The notes under the pieces were generated by a model. The model did not search any database. It saw only the letters and a program-made list of their open reading frames with translations, and was not told the origin of the DNA. Positions 55,109 to 63,500 of a stretch of 64,000 bases of DNA are shown one piece after another. The stretch lies in contig NZ_MAXF01000015.1 of assembly GCF_001704635.1 (NCBI RefSeq), positions 1 through 64,000 of the forward strand, read 5' to 3'. The position numbers and the translations under genes are program-made. Numbering within the stretch: position 1 is the stretch's first letter; each line of letters opens with the position of its first letter. Source of the stretch: Streptomyces sparsogenes (GTDB lineage: Bacteria > Actinomycetota > Actinomycetes > Streptomycetales > Streptomycetaceae).

Positions 55109-56562
55109 CACCCAAGCATGGCCTGGGTGTCGGGTGATCGAAAGCTGTCGCGCTGCTCGGGGAGGTGGCCGCCGGGGGTGGTGGGGCCACCGGGGGTGGT
55201 GGGGGTCAGGCCGAAGGTGGTGAAGGCGGTGCGTGCGGGGAGGGTGTAGGTGGGCCGGGGGGTGAGTGAGTTGAGGATGACGGCGGAGCGCCAGGCGGCG
55301 AGGCCGAGGTCGGGGGCGCCGACGCCGTGGGCGTGGCGTTCGGCGTTCTGGACGTAGATGGGGCCCTTGACGAGGGGGTCGAGGACGATGCGGTGGTGTT
55401 CGTCGATGCGGGGGCGTTCGCGGTGGTCGCGGCGGATGTAGGGGTCGAGGGCGGCGATGAGGGTCTCGATGCGTCGTTCGCGGTAGCCGGTGGCGAGGAC
55501 GACGGCTTCGGTGGTGTGGCGGCTGCGGGTGCCTTGTTGGTGGTGTTCGAGGTGGAGTTCGAGGCGGGCGGTGGCGATGCGGCCGGCGGTGCGGACGGTG
55601 ACGCCGGGGGTGAGGACGGCGTCGGGCCAGCGGCCGTGTCGGGTGCGGCGGTAGAGCTCGTCGTGGATGGCCGTCATGGTGTCGTGGGCGATGCCCTTGT
55701 AGAGCTGCCATTGGCGGGGCAGGAGTTGGTCGCGTACGCACTCGGGCAGGGCGTGGAAGTAGCGGGCGTAGTCGGGGGTGAAGTGTTCGAGGCCGAGTTT
55801 GCTGTATTCCATGGGGGCGAAGGCGGGGGTGCGGGTGAGCCAGTGGAGTCCTTCGGCGCCCGGGGGCCGGTTGCGGAGGAGGTCGAGGAAGACTTCGGCG
55901 CCGGACTGGCCGGAGCCGACGACGGTGATGTGGCCCGCGGTCAGGAGCCGGTCGCGGTGTTGGAGGTAGTCGGCGGAGTGGATGACGGGTACGCCGGGGG
56001 TGTCGACGAGGGGGCACAGGGGTGGGGGGACGTGGGGTTCGGTGCCGACGCCGAGGACGAGGGCGCGGGCGTAGCTGCGGCCCATGTGCCGGGCTTCGCC
56101 GGTGGGGTCGAGTTCGGTGTAGTCGATCTCGAAGAGCAGGTGGTCGTGGTTCCAGCGGATGGCGTCGATCTGGTGGTTGAAGTGGAGGCCGGGGAGTTGG
56201 CGGCTGACCCAGCGGCAGTAGGCGTCGTATTCGGTTCGTTCGATGTGGAAGCGCTCGGCGATGTAGAAGGGGAAGAGCCGGTCGTGGATTTTGAGGTAGT
56301 TGAGGAAGCTCCAGGGGCTGGTGGGGTCGGCGAGGGTGACGAGGTCGGCGAGGTAGGGGACTTGGATGGTGGCGCCGTCGATGAGGAGCCCGGGGTGCCA
56401 GTGGAAGGTGGGGCGCTGTTCGTAGAAGGCGGTGCGGAGGTGGGGGATGCGGTGGGCGAGGGCGGCCAGGGAGAGGTTGAGTGGGCCGATGCCGATGCCG
56501 GCGAGGTCCAGGGGGTGGTCGGGTGGGGCGGCGGCGGGGGTGGGGGGCTGGGTGGTGCTCAT
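55108..56562 (-). CDS. L-lysine/L-ornithine N-hydroxylase family flavin monooxygenase
   Basis: A 484-residue FAD- and NADPH-dependent enzyme of the IucD/SidA/PvdA family, which N-hydroxylates the side-chain amine of lysine, ornithine or diamines for hydroxamate siderophores. The FAD site is GIGIGPLNLSLAAL (about 22-35), then PFYIAERFHIERTEYDAYCRW, the NADPH site VVGSGQSGAEVFLDLL and the ATGYRER motif. It is longer than the usual 430-450 residues by an N-terminal Pro-rich tail and a C-terminal extension. I chose ATG 56562, with GAAGG 9 nt upstream. No acetyltransferase, decarboxylase or NIS synthetase gene is adjacent, so it is not the desferrioxamine cluster. I see no DmdR-type iron box upstream. 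Confidence 0.9.
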   Translation of the reverse strand: MSTTQPPTPAAAPPDHPLDLAGIGIGPLNLSLAALAHRIPHLRTAFYEQRPTFHWHPGLLIDGATIQVPYLADLVTLADPTSPWSFLNYLKIHDRLFPFYIAERFHIERTEYDAYCRWVSRQLPGLHFNHQIDAIRWNHDHLLFEIDYTELDPTGEARHMGRSYARALVLGVGTEPHVPPPLCPLVDTPGVPVIHSADYLQHRDRLLTAGHITVVGSGQSGAEVFLDLLRNRPPGAEGLHWLTRTPAFAPMEYSKLGLEHFTPDYARYFHALPECVRDQLLPRQWQLYKGIAHDTMTAIHDELYRRTRHGRWPDAVLTPGVTVRTAGRIATARLELHLEHHQQGTRSRHTTEAVVLATGYRERRIETLIAALDPYIRRDHRERPRIDEHHRIVLDPLVKGPIYVQNAERHAHGVGAPDLGLAAWRSAVILNSLTPRPTYTLPARTAFTTFGLTPTTPGGPTTPGGHLPEQRDSFRSPDTQAMLG

Positions 56563-57014
56563 GGGGGCTGCCTTCGACGGTTCGACCGGCGTCCGGGGGC
56601 GCTGGGCTGGGTGTGCGGGGTGGGTGTGCCGGGGGGTGGGTGTGCGGGGGTGGAGGCGGGGTCCCGGGGCTGTCCGGGCCATGGTCTGTGCCAGGGTCCG
56701 GGCCACGGCTTTTCGCGCGTGGCGGCACGGCGATGACGGCTCAGGAGTGAGGGCGGCTCACGGGTGAGGACGGCTTAAAAGTACTTCGCGGGAGGGCGGT
56801 TCGGTGGGGGGTGGGCGTGGGTCCACTCGTACGTGGTAATGGTGGGCGGGGTGAGGGGCGTACGGTGGGGGCCGCGCGCCCCTGTTCGGGGGGCAGGTTT
56901 TCGGCCGCCGGGGCCCGTGTCGGGTCGGGCGTGGCAGGCGTCGGGAGCCCGGCGTGATCCGGGGGGCGCGCCTAGGATGCCCGGGACCGGTGGGACGAGT
57001 GGGCGGGGGCGGGC
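56563..57014. other. Intergenic region between the monooxygenase and marR genes
   Basis: This 452-bp divergent region contains a G-rich repeat on the plus strand (GGGTGTGCGGGGT and variants, three copies at about 56609-56655), an A/T island with the palindrome AAGTACTT (56779-56786), and CCAC...GTGG half sites around GTAC at 56823-56836. The first may form G-quadruplex on the non-transcribed side; the last could be a MarR site. Promoters for both genes must lie here but none is clear. Open frames across it look like GC-skew shadows. Confidence 0.45.
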
Positions 57015-57566
57015 ATGGATGAGCAGCCGGAGGACGGTGGCCTGGCCGAGGAGCTGATCGCTTCGGTGATGGCCGCCTCACGGCTGCTGGTGGCGATTTC
57101 GGCGCGTGCGCTGGCGTCGATCGACGAGACGCTGACGCTGACGCAGCTGCGGGCCCTGATGGTGCTGGACGGGTGCGGGCCGGTGAAGTTGGCGGAGCTG
57201 GCGGCGGGGTTGGGCGTGAATCCGTCCACCGCGCTGCGGACGGTGGCCCGGCTGGAGTCGCGGGGGCTGGTGGATCGGCAGGTCAATCCGGACAGCCGCC
57301 GGGAGGTGGTGCTGCGGTTGACGGACGGGGGCGCGGAGTTGGTGGCGCGGGTTCTGGAGTACCGGCGGGGGGAGATCGCGGTGTTGGTGGGGCGGTTGCC
57401 CGCGGCCGAGCGGGCGGGGCTCGCGCGGGGGCTGCGGGCGTTGGGCGCGGTCGCCGACGAGCCCGACCTGCGGGGGGCCGGGCTGTCGGGGTCGGGTCCG
57501 GCGCGGTTCAGCGATGTGCTCGCCGCCGCTTCCGGAGAGGTGCGTCCGCGTCGTCGGGCCCGGTGA
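57015..57566 (+). CDS. MarR-family transcriptional regulator
   Basis: A 183-residue winged-helix regulator. Helix 1 dimerisation region LAEELIASVMAASRLLVAISARAL, then LTLTQLRALMVLDGCGPVKLAELAAGLGVNPSTALRTVARLESRGLV (the recognition helix is within NPSTALRTVARL), and the wing DSRREVVLRLTDGGAELV are classical MarR. Ligand and targets are unknown. It probably autoregulates. Its 3' end overlaps narI, on the other strand, by 59 bp, so the last 19 codons (from about ASGEVRPRRRAR back) double as antisense of the narI end. Confidence 0.9.
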   Translation: MDEQPEDGGLAEELIASVMAASRLLVAISARALASIDETLTLTQLRALMVLDGCGPVKLAELAAGLGVNPSTALRTVARLESRGLVDRQVNPDSRREVVLRLTDGGAELVARVLEYRRGEIAVLVGRLPAAERAGLARGLRALGAVADEPDLRGAGLSGSGPARFSDVLAAASGEVRPRRRAR

Positions 57567-58263
57567 GGGCGGGGTGGCGGTAGGGGCGGGCGGGGGTTCG
57601 GGAGCGGTAGACGACGTAGGGCCTGGCGAGGTAGCCGAGGGGTGCGGTGAAGGCGTGCACGAGCCGGCTGAAGGGCCAGAGGGCGAACAGCGCCATGCCG
57701 AGGAGGGCGTGGAGCCGGTAGACGAGGGGCGCGTGGGCCATGGCGGGGACGTCGGGGTCGAGGGCGAACAGGCTGCGGAACCAGACGGACACGCCCTGCC
57801 GGTAGTCGTAGGCGTGGGCGCTCGCGCCGGTGGCGGTGAGTCCGGCCAGCAGGACGGCGGCGAGTACGGGGTAGACGGCCCGGTCGCTGCGGCTGGTGGC
57901 GGCGCGTACGGCGGGGACCTTGAGGCGCCGGTAGAGCAGCAGGGCGAGGCCGGCGGCGGTGGCGAGGCCGGCGGTGCCGCCGACGAGCAGGGCGTTGGCG
58001 TGGTAGAGCCCTTCGGTGACGTGCAGTCGCTCGGTGAGTGATTCGGGGACGACGAGCCCGACGACGTGGCCCGCGGCGACGAACAGCAGTCCGAAGTGGA
58101 AGAGCGGGCCGCCGATGCTCAGCAGGCGGCTTTCGTGGAGTTGGCTGGAGCGGGTGGTGAAGCCGAAGCGGTCGTAGTGGTAGCGCCAGGCGGTGCCCGC
58201 GGTGAAGAGGGCGAGGACGAGGTAGGGCAGCACGCCCCACAGGGCGATGTTCAGGTGGTTCAT
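57508..58263 (-). CDS. narI: Respiratory nitrate reductase gamma subunit
   Basis: The membrane cytochrome b subunit that passes electrons from quinol to NarH. The 251-residue protein has five membrane segments (ALWGVLPYLVLALFTAGTAW first) and heme-ligand histidines in PLFHFGLLFVAAGHVVGL (H56, H66) and, in the last segments, in RLHALLGMALFALWPFSRLVHAFTAP. The ending LGYLARPYVVYRSR is conserved. The start ATG overlaps the narJ stop by 4 nt (ATGA). It is the last gene of the operon, and its 3' end overlaps the convergent marR gene. Confidence 0.95.
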   Translation of the reverse strand: MNHLNIALWGVLPYLVLALFTAGTAWRYHYDRFGFTTRSSQLHESRLLSIGGPLFHFGLLFVAAGHVVGLVVPESLTERLHVTEGLYHANALLVGGTAGLATAAGLALLLYRRLKVPAVRAATSRSDRAVYPVLAAVLLAGLTATGASAHAYDYRQGVSVWFRSLFALDPDVPAMAHAPLVYRLHALLGMALFALWPFSRLVHAFTAPLGYLARPYVVYRSRTPARPYRHPALTGPDDADAPLRKRRRAHR

Positions 58264-58895
58264 CGGCCGGTTCCTCCCGGTAGGTGGCCGGCGTGCCGGG
58301 GGGTGGCGGAGAAGGGGGCCAGGCCGACGGCTTCGGCGGGTGGTCCGCTTCGGGCGAGTGCGAGGGCGGTGGCGCGGTCGGCGGGTGAGGCGCCCGGCAG
58401 GGTGTCGCAGACGGCGAGCAGGACGTCGGCGTAGGGGCTGTGGTGGTCGGCGAGGGCCATTCTGAGGAGTTCGATGGCGGGGCGGTGTTCGTTCAGCAGC
58501 TCGGTGCCGGGGCCGGGGCAGCGGGCGGCGAATTCGAGTGCCAGGGGCAGGTGGTCGGGGAGTTCGTCCTCGGGGGGTTCCCAGCCGTGGGCGCGGTAGC
58601 GGGCCTTCCAGTCGGCGAGGGAGCCGCCGCGGCGCCGGGTGTCGCCGTCGGTGTAGTAGGTGAGGTGCAGGGTGCGTCGCCGGCTGCGGTCGAAGGTGAC
58701 GACGTAGCGGGCGGCGAGGTCGAGGACGGGGGTGTCCTGGACGGCGGCGCAGAAGCGCAGGAGTGGTGTGGTGCCGGGGCCGGTGAGTTCGGTGAAGGCT
58801 TCCCGGACGAGGGTCAGGCGGTCGGGCCACCGCTGGTCGGGGTAGCCGAGGAGGAGGGCCGCGGCCTGGTGTACGGCGGGGGTGGCGGGGTTCAC
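58260..58895 (-). CDS. narJ: Nitrate reductase molybdenum cofactor assembly chaperone NarJ
   Basis: NarJ is a dedicated chaperone that holds NarGH until the molybdenum cofactor is inserted; it is not part of the final enzyme. The 211-residue protein has the family features LLLGYPDQRW, YVVTFDRSRRRTLHLTYYTDGDTRRRG and DELPDHLPLALEFAA. The GTG start overlaps the narH stop by 4 nt (GTGA) and the stop overlaps narI, so it is translationally coupled both ways. Confidence 0.94.
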   Translation of the reverse strand: MNPATPAVHQAAALLLGYPDQRWPDRLTLVREAFTELTGPGTTPLLRFCAAVQDTPVLDLAARYVVTFDRSRRRTLHLTYYTDGDTRRRGGSLADWKARYRAHGWEPPEDELPDHLPLALEFAARCPGPGTELLNEHRPAIELLRMALADHHSPYADVLLAVCDTLPGASPADRATALALARSGPPAEAVGLAPFSATPRHAGHLPGGTGR

Positions 58896-60544
58896 TCGGT
58901 GGCCTCTCCGCGCTGCGGGAACAGTCCGCTGGGGCGCCCTCGGCCGTTCCAGTTGAGCAGGTTGAACCGGCCGGCGAGCCCCGTTCCGGCCCCGCTTCCG
59001 GTTCCGGCGGGGGTGGGCACGGGTGGGGCGTGGAAGGCGTCGGTGTCCGGGAGGGCGCCGGGCATCATGCCGGGCAGTCCGTCGCCGTCGAGGCTGCAGC
59101 CGTCGTTCATCCCCTCGTGGCCGGCGCCCGCGGCGTAGCCGGTGGGGATGACGTACCGCTCCTCGTATTTGGCGAGGGCCAGCAGGCGGTACATGGATTC
59201 GATGGTGTCCTGGTCCATGTCGACGGCGTGGGCGATGGCGGGGTCGCGTTCCTCGCCGAGGTTGATCCGGCGCATGTGGGAGCGCATGGCGGCCAGTCGG
59301 CACAGGGCGGCTTCGACCGGTTCCGGGTCGCCGGCGGTGAAGAGTTCGGCGAGGTAGGAGACGGGGATGCGGAGGGCGTCGATGGCGCCGAAGAGGTTGG
59401 CGGGGTCCTCGCCGTCGTGGCCGGTGGTGGTGAGGGCGTCCACGACGGGGGAGAGCGGGGGGATGTACCAGACCATGGGCATGGTGCGGTATTCGGGGTG
59501 CAGGGGGAGGGCGACCTTGTAGCGGGAGATGAGGGCGTGGACCGGGGAGCGGCGGGCGGCCTCGATCCAGTCGTGGGGGATGCCGGAGGCTTCGGCGGCG
59601 CGGGCCACGTCCGGGTCGTGGGGGTCGAGGAAGCAGCGGAGTTGCGCCTCGTAGAGGTCTTTCTCGTCGGGGACGGCGGCGGCTTCGCCGACCTTGTCGG
59701 GGTCGTAGAGGAGCACGCCGAGGTAGCGGAGCCGGCCGACGCAGGTCTCGGAGCAGACGGTGGGCTCTCCGGCTTCGATCCGCGGGTAGCAGAAGGTGCA
59801 CTTCTCGGCTTTGCCGCTGCGGTGGTTGAAGTAGACCTTCTTGTACGGGCAGCCGCTGACGCACATGCGCCAGCCGCGGCAGCGGTCCTGGTCGACGAGG
59901 ACGATGCCGTCCTCGACCCGTTTGTAGAGGGCGCCGGAGGGGCAGACGGCGACGCAGGACGGGTTGAGGCAGTGTTCGCAGATCCGCGGCAGGTAGAACA
60001 GATAAGCCTGCTCGTACTCCAGGCGGACCTTTTCGGTCATCTTGGCGAGGACGGGGTCGCCGGCGAGGTGTTCGGGGCCGCCGCCGAGGTCGTCGTCCCA
60101 GTTGGGGCCCCAGGTGATGGCGGTGGGGCGGCCGTCGATGAGGGAGCGGGGCGGGGCGGTGGGCAGGTCTTCGCCGAGGGGGGCGGTGGTGAGGTTGTCG
60201 TAGTCGTAGGTCCAGGGCTGGTAGTAGTCGTCGAGGGAGGGGAGTTCGGGGTTGGCGAAGAGGCGGGCGAGGCGGCGGGCGCGGCCGCCGGCGCGGGGCA
60301 CGAGGCGGCCGCCCTTGAGTCGCCAGCCGCCCTGCCACTTGTCCTGGTCCTCGTAGCCGCGGGGGTAGCCCTGGCCGGGGCGGGTCTCGACGTTGTTGAA
60401 CCAGACGTATTCGGTGCCGGAGCGGTTGGTCCAGGTCTGTTTGCAGGTGACCGAGCAGGTGTGGCAGCCGATGCACTTGTCGAGGTTCATGACCATGGCG
60501 ACCTGGGCCATCACCCGGGGCCCGGTCTGCTGGCGGCGGGGCAT
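58892..60544 (-). CDS. narH: Respiratory nitrate reductase beta subunit
   Basis: The iron-sulfur subunit that relays electrons from NarI to NarG. The 550-residue protein has all four cysteine clusters: CIGCHTCSVTC (C24, C27, C30, C34), CEHCLNPSCVAVC, CRGWRMCVSGC (with Trp giving the 3Fe-4S site) and CTFCYPRIEAGEPTVCSETC. The last 60 residues are Gly/Pro-rich and variable. ATG 60544 is one base after the narG stop (TGACATG); an internal ATG 11 codons on (MAQVAMVMNLDKC) is an alternative start but the short spacing favours coupling at 60544. Confidence 0.95.
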   Translation of the reverse strand: MPRRQQTGPRVMAQVAMVMNLDKCIGCHTCSVTCKQTWTNRSGTEYVWFNNVETRPGQGYPRGYEDQDKWQGGWRLKGGRLVPRAGGRARRLARLFANPELPSLDDYYQPWTYDYDNLTTAPLGEDLPTAPPRSLIDGRPTAITWGPNWDDDLGGGPEHLAGDPVLAKMTEKVRLEYEQAYLFYLPRICEHCLNPSCVAVCPSGALYKRVEDGIVLVDQDRCRGWRMCVSGCPYKKVYFNHRSGKAEKCTFCYPRIEAGEPTVCSETCVGRLRYLGVLLYDPDKVGEAAAVPDEKDLYEAQLRCFLDPHDPDVARAAEASGIPHDWIEAARRSPVHALISRYKVALPLHPEYRTMPMVWYIPPLSPVVDALTTTGHDGEDPANLFGAIDALRIPVSYLAELFTAGDPEPVEAALCRLAAMRSHMRRINLGEERDPAIAHAVDMDQDTIESMYRLLALAKYEERYVIPTGYAAGAGHEGMNDGCSLDGDGLPGMMPGALPDTDAFHAPPVPTPAGTGSGAGTGLAGRFNLLNWNGRGRPSGLFPQRGEATE

Positions 60545-60545
60545 G

Positions 60546-63500
60546 TCAGTACTCCACGTTCTGGGACCGGCGCCGGATGACGGTGAGGGCATCGCGCTGG
60601 TTGCCGGTGGGTCCGTAGTAGTTGGGGGCGAAGGAGAGCTGGGCGTAGCCGCCGATGAGGTGGGTGGGTTTGATGAGCAGCTTGGTGAGGGCGTTGTGGG
60701 TGCCGCCGCGGCCGCCGGTGGCCTCGGACTTGGGCACGTTCACCAGCCGTTCCTGCACGTGGTACATGAACACCGTGCCTTGGGGCATGCGGTGGGAGAC
60801 CACGGCTCGGGCGACGACGACGCCGTTGGCGTTGACGGCTTCGATCCAGTCGTTGTCGGCCACTTCGATGGCCTCGGCGTCCTCCACGCCGATCCAGATG
60901 ACGGGGCCGCCGCGGGCCAGCGTCTGCATGATCAGGTTTTCCTGGTACTCGGAGTGGATGGACCACTTGGAGTGCGGCGTGATGTAGCGGACGGTGACCG
61001 AGCGGCCGGTGTCGGCGGTGCCGGGGGGCGGGGCTTCACCGAGGGCGGCCATGTCCAGCGGGGGCCGGTAGACGGGCAGTTGTTCGCCGAGTTCGGCCAT
61101 CCAGTCGTGGTCGAGGTAGAAGTGCTGGCGGCCGGTGAGGGTGTGCCAGGGCTTGCGGTGTTCGGTGTTGATGGTGAAGGGCGCGTACCGGCGGTCCACG
61201 GCCTCCTTGCCGGACCATTCGAAGCTGGCGCCGACCTGGACGGGGCGGGTCTGGGTGTCGGAGAAGGCGACGCGGCGCTCGGCGACCGAGTGGCCGAGTT
61301 CGGTGAGGCCGGAGTCGGCGCCGCAGCGTTCGGCGAGTTGCCGGAATCCTTCGGCGGCGAGGCGCCCGTTGGTGGTGCCGGAGAGGGCGAGGATGGCTTC
61401 GCACATCTTGGTGTCGGTGTCCAGCAGGGGCCGTCCCCTGGCGGCTCCCGAGGTGGCGGTGGAACAGCGGTCGGCCAGCCAGCCGGCTTCGGGGGTGGGG
61501 TCGACGCTGACGCCCTTGACCCGCATGCCCTGGCGTTCGGCGAGCGGGCCGAAGGCCGCGAGCTGGTCGGCGACGGCGGTGTAGTCGCGTTCGACGAGGG
61601 CGAAGTCGGGGAGGTTGCGGCCGGGTACGGCTTGGGTGCGGCCCTCGCGCCAGTCGGGTGCGGTGCCGCCGGGCTGGGCGGTCTCGCCGGGGGTGTCGTG
61701 CATGAGGGCGCAGGCCACCAGGTCGTGGGCGACGTCCAGGCGTCCGGCGGCGAGTTCGCTGAGTTTGCGGGCGAGGCCGTGGAAGATCTCGAAGTCGGTG
61801 CGGGCCTGCCAGGGCGGGATGATCGCCGGGGTGAAGGCGTGCACGTAGGGGTGCATGTCGGTGGACGACAGGTCGTGCTTCTCGTACCAGGTGGCGGCGG
61901 GGAGGACGAGGTCGGCGAAGAGGGTGGTGGAGGTCATCCGGAAGTCGAGCGCCATCAGCAGGTCGAGCTTGCCGCGGGGGGCCTCGGCGCGCCAGGTGAC
62001 GTCGGTCGGGCGGTTGTCTGGGGGTGCCTCCTCGGCGGTGGCGTTGTCGCGGGCGCCGAGCAGGTGGCGCAGGAAGTACTCGTTTCCCTTGGCGGAGGAG
62101 CCGATGAGGTTGGCCCGCCAGACGGTGAGCACGCGGGGCCAGTTCTGTGGCGCGTCGGGGTCCTCGCAGGCGAAGTCGAGTGCGCCGTCGGCGAGTTGTC
62201 CGGCGATCCACTCCCCCGCCGGCTGTCCGCTCTCCTTGGCCCGGCGGCCGAGGTCGAGGGGGTTGGCGGAGAAGGTGGGGTAGGAGGGCATCCAGCCGAG
62301 CCGCATGGACTGGGCGACCAGGTCGGCGGTGTGCCGGCCGGTGAACAGGCCGCGGGCGGTGGGGGACGCCAGGGCGTCGGCGCCGTACCGCTCGTAGCGC
62401 CACTGGTCGGTGTGCAGGTACCAGTACGGGGTGCCGGCCATCTGCCGGGAGGGGCGCACCCAGTCGGCGGCGGTGGCGAGCTGCTGCCAGCCGGTGAAGG
62501 GGCGCACCTTCTCCTGGCCGACGTAGTGGGCCCAGCCTCCGCCGTTGACGCCCTGGCAGCCGGTGAGGAGCAGCAGGGTGAGGAAGGAGCGGTAGATGGT
62601 GTCGGAGTGGAACCAGTGGTTGGTGCCGGCGCCCATCACGATCATGCAGCGGCCGCGGCTCTTCTCGGCGGTGTGCGCGAATTCCCGGGCGGCGCGGATG
62701 ACGGCCGCGGCCGGGACGGAGGTGATGGCCTCCTGCCAGGCGGGGGTGGAGGGCACGGAGGCGTCGTCGTAGCCGGTGGGCCACTGTCCGGTGAGGCCGG
62801 GGCGGCCGACCGCGTACTGGGCCAGGAGGAGGTCGAAGACGGTGGTGACGAGCCGGCCGCCGATCCGCCGGGCGGGGACGGCGCGGCGGACGGTGGCGCC
62901 GGGTTCGTCGAAGCGGGGCAGTTCGACGTCGATGGTCCGGGCGCCGGTGGTGCGGTGGAAGGTGAGGCGGGGGGTGATGCCGGCCAGGTCGAGGTTCCAG
63001 CGGCCCTCGCCGCTCTTGCTCCAGCGGTCGCCGAGGGTGCCGCCGGGGACGACGGGGCGGTCGGTGTCCGCGTCGTGGAGCACCGGCATCCAGCGCTGGG
63101 CCGCCTCGTCGGCGTGGGCGGCCAGGTCCGGGTGGGTGGCGCGCAGGTCGGCCGCGGTGAGGAACTTGCCGGGGGTGTGGCCGCCGGGGGTCCCGTCCCG
63201 TTCGACGAGTTCGACGAGGAAGGGCAGGTCGGTGAAGCGGCTGACGTAGTCGGTGAAGTAGGGGACCTGCCGCTTCGTGAAGAACTCCGTGAGGATGACG
63301 TGTCCCATCGCCATGGCGACGGCGCCGTCGGTGCCGGGGTGGGGGTGCAGCCATTCGTCGGCGAACTTGGTGGCGTCCGAGTAGTCCGGGGAGACCACCA
63401 CCACCTTCTGTCCCCGGTAGCGGGCCTCGGCCATCCAGTGGGCGTCGGGGGTGCGGGTGACCGGCACGTTCGATCCCCACAGCATCAGGTAGGCGGCGTC

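Noticed and set aside
56563..56800. DmdR-type iron box upstream of the N-hydroxylase
   Set aside because: I looked for the TTAGGTTAGGCTCACC-like palindrome and found no acceptable match in this stretch.
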